Shown: positions 1 through 8,683 of the stretch, one piece after another
Position numbering within the stretch: the stretch's first letter is position 1
Layout of the letters: each line of letters opens with the position of its first letter
DNA from: Clostridiales bacterium
Lineage (GTDB): Bacteria; Bacillota; Clostridia; Oscillospirales; Oscillospiraceae
Reading direction: 5' to 3'
DNA: 64,000 nt
Assembly (NCBI GenBank): GCA_004554585.1
Contig: SFLH01000010.1
Span: 1-64,000, forward strand
Made by a program: the position numbers and the translations under genes
Notes under the pieces: generated by a model
What the model saw: the letters and a program-made list of their open reading frames with translations, nothing else
Told to the model about the DNA's origin: nothing
The model's database searches: none

Positions 1-108
1 CCACAAAGCTTTAAGCTTCGTGGACAACTTAATGTCCGTTTTGGTGCTTCGTGTTTCTCTTACGTTGTTTAATTTACAAGGTGCACGCCGCTCTTGCGGG
101 TGAGTCGT

Positions 109-138
109 ATTTTATCACAACCCTCAGCCCTTTGTCAA
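109..138 (-). promoter_or_regulatory. Sigma-A-type promoter facing out of the left edge (proximal)
   Basis: On the minus strand TTGACA (133-138) is followed after 18 bp by TAAAAT (109-114). It reads leftward, so it must serve a gene beyond position 1. The next 100 bases are leader-like, with no start codon preceded by a good Shine-Dalgarno. Positions 1-23 form a short imperfect palindrome. Confidence 0.5.
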
Positions 139-213
139 GAAAAGCTTTTCGTTTTTTCAAACTTTTTCATTTTTCTTGACCCTTCGTGGGCCCCGTCTCG
201 CGACAGCTTTGAT

Positions 214-242
214 AGAATACCACCGTCTGTCCACAATGTCAA
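214..242 (-). promoter_or_regulatory. Sigma-A-type promoter facing out of the left edge (distal)
   Basis: On the minus strand TTGACA (237-242) and TATTCT (214-219) are separated by exactly 17 bp. Together with the element at 109-138 this makes a tandem promoter pair about 100 bp apart, which suggests a strongly expressed or multiply regulated gene left of the window. Confidence 0.5.
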
Positions 243-252
243 GCCCTAATTT

Positions 253-1626
253 TCATTTTTTCAAAGTTTTTTCCACAGGCTCTTCCAGCCCCTTTCCCCG
301 CTTGCCTTCCCACAGGACATAGACCAGCGTATACACGGCCATGATCCCGGAAACCACCGGGGCCACCGTGCCCAGCATCCCCAGGTCCTGGGAGAAGTAC
401 CTGGCCACCAGCCACACCAAGGGAATGCGCAGGCACAGGGCGCCAAAGGTACAGCTGACCATGGTCCAGAGGGTCTTTGCCCGGCCGTTTAAGTAACCGT
501 TGAGGCAGAAGACGAAGGCCACCATAATATAATCGTAGCTGCAGGCCCGGAAGAAGGGCACGCCCGCAGCGATGACCCCCGGGTCGTCAGAGAACAGGGC
601 GATCATGGTCTCCGGGCTGAGCTGGGCCCAGGTCCAGAACGCGAAGGCCGCCGCCAAGGCAAAGGTCAGGCCATACCACAGGGATTTCCGGGCCCGCTCG
701 GGCTTTCTGGCCCCCATGTTCTGGGCGGTGATAGCCGCCAGGGCATTGGCGATGGAGGTGGCCGAGAGCATGGAGAACACGTCGTACTTGCTGCCGATGC
801 CCACCACGGCGGCGGCGTACACCCCGCAGCCGTTCATCACCGCCGCCAGATAGAGGAAGGAGATGCGCACCATCAGCTCCTGAAAGGAGATGGGCACCCC
901 GATGCGGGCCAGACGCCCAGCCATGGGCAGGGAGATGCGGAAGCTGGACAGCTTGAAATCGAAGAGAAACTGATGGCGCTTGAGGTAGACGATGCCAATG
1001 ACCATGCTCACCCCCTGGGAGATCACCGTAGCCAGCGCTGTCCCTCCGGCGCCCAGACCAAGGTATTTTACAAACACGAAGTCCAGCACAATGTTGACCA
1101 CGCAGGCCACGCCCACAAAATACAAGGGGCGCACCGAGTCCCCGTACCCCCGGAGAACGGCGCTGAGGGCATTGTAACCGCAGATGAACACGTTGCCCCA
1201 GGCGCAGATGGCCACGTATTTCATGGTCTCGTCAAAGGAGGCCGCAGGGGTGTTGAGCAGGGTGAGCAGCGGAGCCTCAAACAGAAGCATCAGGGCCGTG
1301 AGGGCGATGGCCACAAAAAAGAACAGGGTGAGGGTGGTGCCAATGGCCTGCTTCACCTTGTCCCACCGCTCCATGCCGGTGTAGCGGCCGATGAGGATGG
1401 TGCCTCCCAGAGTCAGTCCGGTGACCAGGCTGGTGATGATCTGGGTGACCTGGGTGCCGGTGGACACCGCCGCCACACTTTCAGCGGAGCAGTACTGCCC
1501 CACCACGAACAGGTCCACCGCCCCATATAGAGACTGGAGAACGTTGGCCAGCAAAAAGGGCAGTGTGAAGGTCACTAGGGCCTTGACCACACTGCCTTGG
1601 GTCAGTTTGTTCGTCCTCTCGTCCAC
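253..1626 (-). CDS. MATE family multidrug/Na+ antiporter
   Basis: This is a polytopic inner-membrane protein of about 457 residues, the usual MATE size, with about 12 hydrophobic segments in two related halves. MATE proteins export cationic drugs or metabolites in exchange for Na+ or H+; the substrate here is unknown. I prefer the GTG start at 1626, because an AGGAG sits nine bases upstream of it but directly abuts the ATG at 1635 (three codons longer). It is a single gene with its own promoter and a leader of about 60 nt with no riboswitch, unlike the second MATE gene at 51667-53061. The family is clear; the substrate is not. Confidence 0.9.
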   Translation of the reverse strand: MDERTNKLTQGSVVKALVTFTLPFLLANVLQSLYGAVDLFVVGQYCSAESVAAVSTGTQVTQIITSLVTGLTLGGTILIGRYTGMERWDKVKQAIGTTLTLFFFVAIALTALMLLFEAPLLTLLNTPAASFDETMKYVAICAWGNVFICGYNALSAVLRGYGDSVRPLYFVGVACVVNIVLDFVFVKYLGLGAGGTALATVISQGVSMVIGIVYLKRHQFLFDFKLSSFRISLPMAGRLARIGVPISFQELMVRISFLYLAAVMNGCGVYAAAVVGIGSKYDVFSMLSATSIANALAAITAQNMGARKPERARKSLWYGLTFALAAAFAFWTWAQLSPETMIALFSDDPGVIAAGVPFFRACSYDYIMVAFVFCLNGYLNGRAKTLWTMVSCTFGALCLRIPLVWLVARYFSQDLGMLGTVAPVVSGIMAVYTLVYVLWEGKRGKGLEEPVEKTLKK

Positions 1627-1693
1627 GCCTGCCATCTCCTGTCTGCCCCTTCCTCCTTTGTTTCGCAGAAAATAACTTTCTGCGCATGGAGCT

Positions 1694-1723
1694 ATTATAT
1701 ATACCTTACTCTATCTTCGTCAA
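1694..1723 (-). promoter_or_regulatory. Promoter of the first MATE gene
   Basis: The minus strand shows TTGACG (1718-1723), an 18 bp spacer and a perfect TATAAT (1694-1699). Transcription would begin near 1687, about 60 nt before the start codon. Confidence 0.55.
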
Positions 1724-1911
1724 GACAAAATTCCACCAGGGTTCCCCCTCTTTTTCTCCCGCCCATTCTCCTTGGCCTCCCGCCACAGCGCGCCCTGCCG
1801 CCCTCGTTCCCTTTTTTTGCATTTCCCGCTCTCCTATGATAAAATGAACCCACCGCCTATGAGTTTCCATGGGCATCCCTTTTCCGCACCACCGACAAAA
1901 GGAGAAGAATC

Positions 1912-4854
1912 ATGAAATCCATCCTGCGACGCATCACCGCCTTAGGGCTCTGCCTGCTTCTGCTGCTGGGCTCCACCGCCCTGGCCTCGGATGCCCTGGG
2001 CAGCACGATCTATGGCTACACCTTGGACATCTGTGACAACACCACCCTCACCAAAGAGGTCATGTGGAGCGCCTCCAAATCCGACCTGCGCACGGAGAAC
2101 TACGTGACCTACACCCCCTCGGGAAGTCTGTCCCCCGTGGTCAGCTACGGCACCTCTGTGCAGAACAAACAGACCGTGGCCAGCATGGCCAAGAGCCTGG
2201 AGGCCGACGGCCGGCGGGTGCTGAGCGGGATCAACGGCGATTACTTCGTCATGGCCACCGGCGATCCCCTGGGCATCGTGGTCACCGACGGGGTTCTGCG
2301 CTCCTCGGCCTCCTACCTCCACGCCCTGGGTTTCTATGCCGACGGCACAGCCATCATCGGCACCCCCAACCTGAGCCTGATGGCCGACATGAAGGGGTAT
2401 TCCTTGAAAATCGCCGACATCAACAAGACCCGCACCGCCAACGGCTTTTACTTATTCACCGATGACTTCGGCCCCACCACCACCAACACCCAGAAGGGAA
2501 CCGACGTGATCCTGGTGCCCAACGGAGACCTGACCATCGGCGGCACTGTCTCCTGCACGGTGGAGCGGGTCATTCAGGCCGACGGCGCCACCGCCATCCC
2601 CGACGGCAAGTTTATCCTGTCCATCTCCAGCCTGGCCGGAGAATGGCTGCAGGAGGTCATCGGCTCCCTCCAGCCGGGAGAAACCGTGGACATCCGCATT
2701 TCCAGCGAGGATACCCGGTGGAACGATGTGGAATACGCCGTGGGCTCCCTCTACTGGATTCTCAAGGACGGCGTGGTGGACACCTCCCTTTCCGACGGCG
2801 CTTCCGCCCCCCGCACCGCCGTGGGCATCAAAGCCGACGGCAGCGTCATTTTCTATACCATCGACGGCCGCCAGAGTGGGCTGAGTGTGGGCGCTACCAT
2901 TCAAATGGTGGCCCAGCGGCTGAAGGAGCTGGGGTGCACCAACGCCGTGCTCATGGATGGGGGCGGCTCCACCACCCTGGTGTCCACCTATCCTGATTAC
3001 GGCACCTCCTCCACCATCAACAGCCCGTCGGAGGGGACGCCCCGGTCGGTGACCAACGCCATCTTCCTCCTGTCCAATCTGAAACCCACCGGCCGGGCAG
3101 GCTCCCTCTACGTCACCCCCAAGAGCCTGACCCTCATGCCTGGCGCTGCCACCCAGTGCACGGCCTCCGCCGTGGACACCGGCTGGTATCCCATGGATGA
3201 CCTGCCTGGGGACCTCACCTGGTCCTCCCCCGAGGGCGCCGTCAGCGCCAGCGGCGTTTTCACCGCCCCCCAGACCCCAGGGGTGTACACCGTCTCCGCC
3301 GAAAGCGGCGGGGTGAGTGGTTCCACCCGCATCAGCGTCCTGCAGCCCGACGCCATTTACGTCACCAACGAGGCCACCGGCAAGAATGTCTCCTCCCTCA
3401 CCCTCTCGCCGGGGCAGCAGGTGGACCTGTCTGCGGCGGCCGCCTGCAAGACCGTGGACCTCACCGGAAGCGACAGCTGCTTCTCCTGGTCGGTAAGCGG
3501 CCAGGTCGGCACCATCACCCAGGACGGCCGGTTCACTGCCGGAGACCAAACGGCCAGCGGCAAGATCACCGTGGCCTCGGGCAGCTACGCCGTCACCATT
3601 GCCGTCTCGGTCAACGCCCCCACCAAGTACACCTTCCTGTCGGATTTCGAGGGAGAGGACTCCCTTTTCTCCGCCCAAAAGGCCACCCTCACCCTGGATG
3701 CGGCCCAGGCCCAGTATGGCAGCCAGAGTTTGCGGGCAGACTATCAGCCAGGGGCTTGCCTGACCACGAAGCAGACCTTGACCAAGGATGACCGCTATCT
3801 CTCCCTTTGGGTCTGCGGCCAGGGCGCAGAGGGCCTTCTGTCTGCCAGCTTTACCTATGCCGACGGCACGCCGGTCACCCAGACGCTGACCTCCCTGAAC
3901 TTCACCGGTTGGAAACGGGTCACCGCCGCAGTTCCCACCGGCGCCAGTTCCTTCACCGGCCTGACCATTTCCGCCGATGCCGCCGGCACCCTCTGGCTGG
4001 ATCAGGCCGTCCTTTCCAACGACGGCACCTGGGACAACACGGCCCCCACCGTCTCCCTGTCGGTCAGTGGCACCACCGTCCAGGCCAAGATCACGGACAA
4101 CCTGCAAAACACGCTGTCTTCGGATCGAATGACCCTCTCCGTAGATGGCAAGAGTGTTCCCTTCTCTTGGGACGCTGCCTCTGGCACCCTCACCGCCACT
4201 CTGTCTGGCCTGGGGCAGAGCAGCCATCGGATCACCGTCACCGCCGCTGACCCCTGCGGCAATCTGGGCAGAGCGTCCGTCACCCATTCCGGCAGCGCCG
4301 CCAATCCCTTCCCTGATATGGACGGCCACTGGGCCCAGCCCTACACCACCCGCCTGAGTGAACTGGGGATCATCCAGGGCATCACCAACAGCCAGGGCAC
4401 CAACTTCTACCCCAACCAAAACATCACCCGGGGCGACTTTGCCCTCATGGCCGCCCGCTGGATGGAACTGGACCTGACCCAGTATGCCGATGTGGACCTG
4501 CCTTACGCGGACGCCGCGGACATCCCCGCCTGGGACCTGGACGCCGTCAAAGCCCTCTACGCCCTGGACATCATGCAGGGCAGCCGGGCAGCGGACGGCA
4601 GCCTGAGGGCCAACGCCCGCAACCCCATCACCCGTGCCGAGGCCATGACCATTCTGGGCCGCCTGACCCCCAAAGGCTATGCCCCGGCCAACCTGACGGT
4701 CTTTGCCGACGCCTCCGCCGTCCCCTCCTGGGCCTACGACCATGTGGCGGTCCTGGTGAGCCTGGACGTGGTGGGCGGCTCCAACGGCAAACTGCGTCCC
4801 ACCGCCTCAGTCACCCGGGGAGAGGTGGCCAAGATGCTCTTCACCCTGTGGTGA
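1912..4854 (+). CDS. SLH-anchored phosphodiester glycosidase (NAGPA-like) family protein
   Basis: This is a 980-residue exported wall protein. Residues 1-25 form a signal peptide ending near ALAS. Residues about 90-380 match the phosphodiester glycosidase / NAGPA fold, including the GGGSTTLV-type motif after VLMDG. About 390-560 is Ig-like repeats. About 570-710 resembles a carbohydrate-binding beta-sandwich (W/Y-rich, ending LWLDQA). A further Ig-like piece follows. Three SLH repeats (about 800-980; first begins FPDMDGHWA) would anchor it to secondary cell-wall polymer. NAGPA-family enzymes cleave sugar-phosphodiester bonds, so a role on wall teichoic or glycan phosphodiesters is an inference. 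The ATG at 1912 follows AAAGGAGAAG. It is monocistronic. Confidence 0.85.
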   Translation: MKSILRRITALGLCLLLLLGSTALASDALGSTIYGYTLDICDNTTLTKEVMWSASKSDLRTENYVTYTPSGSLSPVVSYGTSVQNKQTVASMAKSLEADGRRVLSGINGDYFVMATGDPLGIVVTDGVLRSSASYLHALGFYADGTAIIGTPNLSLMADMKGYSLKIADINKTRTANGFYLFTDDFGPTTTNTQKGTDVILVPNGDLTIGGTVSCTVERVIQADGATAIPDGKFILSISSLAGEWLQEVIGSLQPGETVDIRISSEDTRWNDVEYAVGSLYWILKDGVVDTSLSDGASAPRTAVGIKADGSVIFYTIDGRQSGLSVGATIQMVAQRLKELGCTNAVLMDGGGSTTLVSTYPDYGTSSTINSPSEGTPRSVTNAIFLLSNLKPTGRAGSLYVTPKSLTLMPGAATQCTASAVDTGWYPMDDLPGDLTWSSPEGAVSASGVFTAPQTPGVYTVSAESGGVSGSTRISVLQPDAIYVTNEATGKNVSSLTLSPGQQVDLSAAAACKTVDLTGSDSCFSWSVSGQVGTITQDGRFTAGDQTASGKITVASGSYAVTIAVSVNAPTKYTFLSDFEGEDSLFSAQKATLTLDAAQAQYGSQSLRADYQPGACLTTKQTLTKDDRYLSLWVCGQGAEGLLSASFTYADGTPVTQTLTSLNFTGWKRVTAAVPTGASSFTGLTISADAAGTLWLDQAVLSNDGTWDNTAPTVSLSVSGTTVQAKITDNLQNTLSSDRMTLSVDGKSVPFSWDAASGTLTATLSGLGQSSHRITVTAADPCGNLGRASVTHSGSAANPFPDMDGHWAQPYTTRLSELGIIQGITNSQGTNFYPNQNITRGDFALMAARWMELDLTQYADVDLPYADAADIPAWDLDAVKALYALDIMQGSRAADGSLRANARNPITRAEAMTILGRLTPKGYAPANLTVFADASAVPSWAYDHVAVLVSLDVVGGSNGKLRPTASVTRGEVAKMLFTLW

Positions 4855-4898
4855 GCCACATTCTGTAGTAAAAACCGCCTATTTCCTGGAAAAAGGCC

Positions 4899-4927
4899 TT
4901 GCAAATGCCACAATAGTGTGGTATGAT
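4899..4927 (+). promoter_or_regulatory. secG promoter
   Basis: TTGCAA (4899-4904), 17 bp, then TATGAT (4922-4927). It predicts a leader of about 90 nt before secG. Confidence 0.55.
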
Positions 4928-5022
4928 TCGTTGTAATCAATTTTTCTGTCAATCTTTCAAACAAAGACCTCGCCCCTCGGGATACGTCCTCCAGGCGCGG
5001 CAAGGGAAAGGATTTTATCATT

Positions 5023-5250
5023 ATGGCTGTAACGATTGTCTCTATCATTCAGGTGCTGGCAGGCGCTGTTCTGATCCTCTTTGTGCTGGGTCAGTCCGGC
5101 AAGCATTCTGGCCTGGGCATGATCTCCGGCGCCAGCGACTCTTTCCTGTCCAAGAACAAGGCCAAGTCTGCCGACGCCAAGCTGGCCCGCTGGACCAAAT
5201 GGGTCGCGATTGTATTCATCGTCCTGACCTTGGCACTGAGCTGCCTGTAA
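5023..5250 (+). CDS. secG: Preprotein translocase subunit SecG
   Basis: This 75-residue protein has two transmembrane segments, residues about 3-20 and 53-73. Between them is the polar SecG loop with the conserved phrase QSGKHSGLG and the G-rich stretch MISGASDSFL. SecG stimulates SecYEG-dependent export at the cytoplasmic membrane. The length is normal for Firmicutes. It has its own promoter and terminator and no operon partner. The call is secure. Confidence 0.93.
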   Translation: MAVTIVSIIQVLAGAVLILFVLGQSGKHSGLGMISGASDSFLSKNKAKSADAKLARWTKWVAIVFIVLTLALSCL

Positions 5251-5262
5251 TCATTGCCTTCC

Positions 5263-5297
5263 AAAATGCCCTTCCTTTTTGGAGGGGCATTTTGCGT
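5263..5297 (+). terminator. Intrinsic terminator after secG
   Basis: An A-rich hairpin with arms AAAATGCCC and GGGCATTTT (5263-5292), followed by a T-rich tract. Confidence 0.75.
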
Positions 5298-5328
5298 TTA
5301 TTTTTCCACTTTGACGAGGTGACCCCGT

Positions 5329-5985
5329 ATGAATCGCGAAGAAGCTTTCAAAATGCTCGATCAAATGGCCAAGGGCATCGCGGAGATGTTCGGCTCCAAC
5401 TGTGAGACCATCATCCACGACCTGGCCGATCCCCTCCACCCGGTGCTGGCCATTTACAACGGCCACGTCTCCGGCCGTTCGGTAGGCTCCACCCTGGACG
5501 TGACCGGCGTAGAGCAGGACCTCTACCTGGACACCGACGTGGTGAACCTCTTGGCCGTGACCCCCAGCGGGCAGCAGACCAAGAGCTCCACCTTTTCCAT
5601 CAAAGGGGAGGATTACCACCTAGGCTTTGGCATCAACTATGACTTTACCCCCCTGGCCTATGCCAACCGGGTGCTGCTGGACCTGATGCATACCGAGGTC
5701 GACTTCCACAGCGCCCTCTACAAGCCCCGGGACGCCGGCATCAGCGACCTCTTCGACAGCGCCCTGCTCCGGGTGGGCAAGCCCCCCCGGGAGATGAACA
5801 AGTCCGACCGGCTGCGGGTGATCGAGTACCTGAAAAACATGGACGCCTTCTCCTACCGCCGGGCAGTGCCCTATGTGGCTGCCCACCTGGGGGTCTCTCG
5901 ATACACCATCTACAAGTATCTGGACGAGGTCAACGCCAAGGACGCCGCGGAGAAGGAACCCCCCAAGACAGAGGAGGACGTGTAA
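5329..5985 (+). CDS. YheO-like PAS / helix-turn-helix transcriptional regulator
   Basis: A 218-residue cytoplasmic regulator. Residues about 8-120 match the YheO-like PAS domain (early ETIIHDL, then GKS/GRS-type turns). About 160-205 match the C-terminal HTH of the same family, ending with SRYTIYKYL. Relatives such as DauR control amino-acid catabolism. The next gene is an M20 dipeptidase whose ATG lies one base after this stop codon, so co-transcription is likely and control of dipeptide or amino-acid use is a reasonable inference. The ligand is unknown. Confidence 0.85.
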   Translation: MNREEAFKMLDQMAKGIAEMFGSNCETIIHDLADPLHPVLAIYNGHVSGRSVGSTLDVTGVEQDLYLDTDVVNLLAVTPSGQQTKSSTFSIKGEDYHLGFGINYDFTPLAYANRVLLDLMHTEVDFHSALYKPRDAGISDLFDSALLRVGKPPREMNKSDRLRVIEYLKNMDAFSYRRAVPYVAAHLGVSRYTIYKYLDEVNAKDAAEKEPPKTEEDV

Positions 5986-5986
5986 C

Positions 5987-7387
5987 ATGCACCAGCAAGC
6001 CATCTCGCAGCAAGTCAACCAGCAGGAGGACCTGTTTTTGCAAGGGGTCTCCCGCCTGGTCTCCATCGAGAGCACCCTCGGGCCCGCGCTGCCCGGCAAG
6101 CCCTTCGGTGCCGGCCCCGCCGCCGCCCTGGAGGAACTGCTGGCCATCGCCGGCCAGTGGGGCCTGCAGGGGGAGAATCTGGAGGGATACGTCGGCGCTG
6201 TGGACCTCAACGACCAGGAGACCGCCCTGCACATCCTGGGCCATCTGGACGTGGTCGATGCCGGAGAGGGATGGACCGTCACCCAAGCCTTCCAGCCCAA
6301 AGTGGTGGAAGGCCTTCTCTATGGCCGGGGAACCAGCGACGACAAGGGCCCCCTGGTCGCCGCCCTGCTGGCCATGAAGGTGGTCAAGGACCTGGGCATT
6401 CCCCTGAAGAAAAACGTCCGCCTGATCGCCGGCACCGACGAGGAGACCGGCTTCCGGGACATCAAATGGTACTATGCCAACCATCCCTATGCCCCCCACA
6501 CCCTCTCCCCCGACGCGGATTTCCCCATCATCAACATTGAGAAGGGCCACTATCAGCCCTCCTTCCACGCCCGCTGGCCCCAGGAGAGCGCCCTGCCCCG
6601 GGTCACTTCCTTCACCGGCGGCTCCCGGCTGAACATGGTGCCCCCCATTGCCCAGGCACAGGTGCTAGGGCTCTCTCTGGCAGAGGTAGAGGCTGCCGCA
6701 GCCGCCGCAGACTTTGAGGATGCCATTTCCGTCACCTGCACCCAGGAGGGCCAGGCCGTGGTCCTGCAGTGCGCCGGCCAGAACGCCCACGCCTCCACCC
6801 CTGACCAGGGGCACAACGCCCAGACGGCGCTGGTCGCTCTGCTGGCTCAGCTTCCCTTGGCCGACTGCCCTTCCACCCGGGCCATCCGGTCCCTCGCCGT
6901 CCTCTTCCCCCACGGGGACCACGCCGGCCGGGCCCTGGGCGTGGCCCAGAGGGACCAGCTGTCCGGGGACCTCACCCTGGCCTTCACCATGCTCACCCTC
7001 ACCGACACCGGCTGCGAAGGCCGCTTTGACAGCCGCACCCCTCTGTGCGGCAGCGCGGAGACCATCTGCCACCCGGCCCAACAGGCCATGGCGGCAGCGG
7101 GGTTCACCCTCACCGGAGAATTGGAGCCCCCCCACCATGTCCCCGCAGACGATCCCTTCCTGCAGGTGCTGGCCCGGGCCTATGAGACCTACACCGGCCA
7201 GAAGAGCCAGTGCCTGGCCATCGGCGGCGGCACGTACGTTCACGACATTCCCGGGGGCGTGGCCTTTGGCCCCTGCATGCCCGGGTTTTCCTCCAACCTC
7301 CACGGACCCGACGAGCGCATCCCCGTGGCCGACCTGCTGACCACCGCAAAGATCTACGCCCAAGTGATCCTGGACCTCTGCTCTTAA
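5987..7387 (+). CDS. M20 (Sapep-type) metal-dependent dipeptidase
   Basis: This is a 466-residue cytoplasmic peptidase. The M20 metal-site motifs are present: HLDVV (about residue 86), GRGTSDDKGP (about 118) and GTDEETG (about 148), followed by a lid domain. Sapep/PepV enzymes hydrolyse dipeptides using Mn2+ or Zn2+. I reset the start to the ATG at 5987, one base after the regulator gene. The in-frame upstream extension only overlaps that gene, and the GGAGGA lies at the end of it. Ten bases separate it from the chromate transporter pair downstream. Confidence 0.9.
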   Translation: MHQQAISQQVNQQEDLFLQGVSRLVSIESTLGPALPGKPFGAGPAAALEELLAIAGQWGLQGENLEGYVGAVDLNDQETALHILGHLDVVDAGEGWTVTQAFQPKVVEGLLYGRGTSDDKGPLVAALLAMKVVKDLGIPLKKNVRLIAGTDEETGFRDIKWYYANHPYAPHTLSPDADFPIINIEKGHYQPSFHARWPQESALPRVTSFTGGSRLNMVPPIAQAQVLGLSLAEVEAAAAAADFEDAISVTCTQEGQAVVLQCAGQNAHASTPDQGHNAQTALVALLAQLPLADCPSTRAIRSLAVLFPHGDHAGRALGVAQRDQLSGDLTLAFTMLTLTDTGCEGRFDSRTPLCGSAETICHPAQQAMAAAGFTLTGELEPPHHVPADDPFLQVLARAYETYTGQKSQCLAIGGGTYVHDIPGGVAFGPCMPGFSSNLHGPDERIPVADLLTTAKIYAQVILDLCS

Positions 7388-7397
7388 AGGAGGGCCC

Positions 7398-7943
7398 ATG
7401 CGCGCAAACCTAGATCTCTTCCTTACCTTCGCCCGCATCAGCGCCAGCTGCTTTGGCGGCGGCTACGCCATGCTCCCCTTTTTCCAGCGGGAACTGGTGC
7501 GGAAAAAGGGCTGGCTCACCGATGAGGAGCTGCTTGACCTGACCGCAGTCGCCCAATGCACCCCCGGCGTCATCGCCGTCAACACCGCCACCTTCTGCGG
7601 CTACCGCACCCGGGGATTCTCTGGCGCTCTGTGGGCCACCCTGGGCATTCTGGTGCCCCCCATGATCATCGTGACCATCATCTCGGCCTTCTTCTGGTCC
7701 TTTGCCGAGTACCCCTGGGTCCAGCACGCCCTGGCCGGAGTGCGGGCCTGCGTGTGTGCCTTGATCATCAACAGCACCATCCGGCTCTACCGCAAGGCCG
7801 TGCTAGATCTTCCCACCTTCCTCGTCTTTCTGGCGGTTCTCATCCTGGCGGCCTTTGTGGGGCTCTCCCCGGCCATCTTGGTGGTGGGCGCAGGCCTGTT
7901 TGGCCTGGCCTACCAGCGGATTCGAAAGGAGCGGCCCCTATGA
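7398..7943 (+). CDS. Chromate transporter, half-size CHR domain subunit 1
   Basis: A 181-residue membrane protein with the CHR-domain signature FGGGYAMLPF near the N-terminus, then LTAVAQCTPGVIAVNTATF. Classical ChrA has two fused CHR domains (about 400 residues). Here the halves are separate genes, the short-chain arrangement common in Firmicutes. It should form a heteromer with the next gene, with which it shares an ATGA overlap. CHR proteins move chromate or related oxyanions; the physiological substrate is not evident. Confidence 0.88.
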   Translation: MRANLDLFLTFARISASCFGGGYAMLPFFQRELVRKKGWLTDEELLDLTAVAQCTPGVIAVNTATFCGYRTRGFSGALWATLGILVPPMIIVTIISAFFWSFAEYPWVQHALAGVRACVCALIINSTIRLYRKAVLDLPTFLVFLAVLILAAFVGLSPAILVVGAGLFGLAYQRIRKERPL

Positions 7944-8497
7944 TTTTGCTCCAACTATACTGGGAATTCTTCCTGGTGGGCCTGTTCTCCATGGGCGGCG
8001 GCATGGCCACGGTCCCCTTCCTCTTTGACCTGTCGGAGCGGACGGGGTGGTTCACCTCCGCGGACTTGACCACCATGATCGCCATTTCCGAGGCCACCCC
8101 CGGTCCCATCGGCGTGAACATGGCCACCTACGTGGGCTACGTCTCCGCCGGCGTCCCCGGCAGCATCATCGCCCCCATTGGGCTGGCCACCCCGGCGGTG
8201 GTCATCATCCTGCTGGTCTCGAAAATTCTCAACACCGTCTGGGAAAACCCCAAGGTCAAAGGGCTTTTCTACGCCCTGCGGCCGGCCTCGGTGGGCCTCA
8301 TTGGCGCGGCGGCCCTGTCGGTCTGTGCGGTCTCCCTGTTCAGCGTGGACCACGGGCTGGTTCTCCACTGGCCCTCCATCCTGCTCTTCGTCATCATGCT
8401 GGTTGCCATGAATCTGCCCAAAATCAAGGACTTGCCCTCCATCCTCTTCATCGCCATTGCCGCTGTGGCTGGGGTGGTGTTTCGGATGGTGGACTAA
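7940..8497 (+). CDS. Chromate transporter, half-size CHR domain subunit 2
   Basis: A 185-residue membrane protein with the second CHR signature FSMGGGMATVPFL and ISEATPGPIGVNMATYVGY. The ATG at 7940 overlaps the preceding stop codon (ATGA), which implies translational coupling. Its frame stays open far upstream, but that part only shadows subunit 1. It is the last gene of the regulator-dipeptidase-ChrA-ChrA operon, closed by the terminator at 8535. Confidence 0.88.
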   Translation: MILLQLYWEFFLVGLFSMGGGMATVPFLFDLSERTGWFTSADLTTMIAISEATPGPIGVNMATYVGYVSAGVPGSIIAPIGLATPAVVIILLVSKILNTVWENPKVKGLFYALRPASVGLIGAAALSVCAVSLFSVDHGLVLHWPSILLFVIMLVAMNLPKIKDLPSILFIAIAAVAGVVFRMVD

Positions 8498-8534
8498 GCC
8501 CCGGGCAAGCCGCCCTTTCCCCCATACGATTGCA

Positions 8535-8567
8535 AAAGGACACAGCTTCCGCTGTGTCCTTTTATTT
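8535..8567 (+). terminator. Intrinsic terminator after the chromate transporter operon
   Basis: A perfect 12-bp stem (AAAGGACACAGC / GCTGTGTCCTTT) with a TTCC-containing loop, then TTTTATTTT. Confidence 0.88.
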
Positions 8568-8579
8568 TGGGAAAACCCC

Positions 8580-8607
8580 TTGCGATATCCGCTGGTTTTG
8601 GTATGCT
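8580..8607 (+). promoter_or_regulatory. Promoter of the SLH-CAP gene
   Basis: TTGCGA (8580-8585), 16 bp, TATGCT (8602-8607), about 75 bases before the start codon. Confidence 0.4.
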
Positions 8608-8683
8608 TGTGGTATACCCCCGCGGGGCAGACGGGCGGCCATTTCGCTCGGTCCCCCGCAAAACAGAGAGAAAGGATGATACG

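Noticed and set aside
2452..4743. 763-codon open frame opposite the SLH-anchored glycosidase-like gene
   Set aside because: Gly/Val/His-rich low-complexity antisense shadow of a real gene with signal peptide and SLH repeats.
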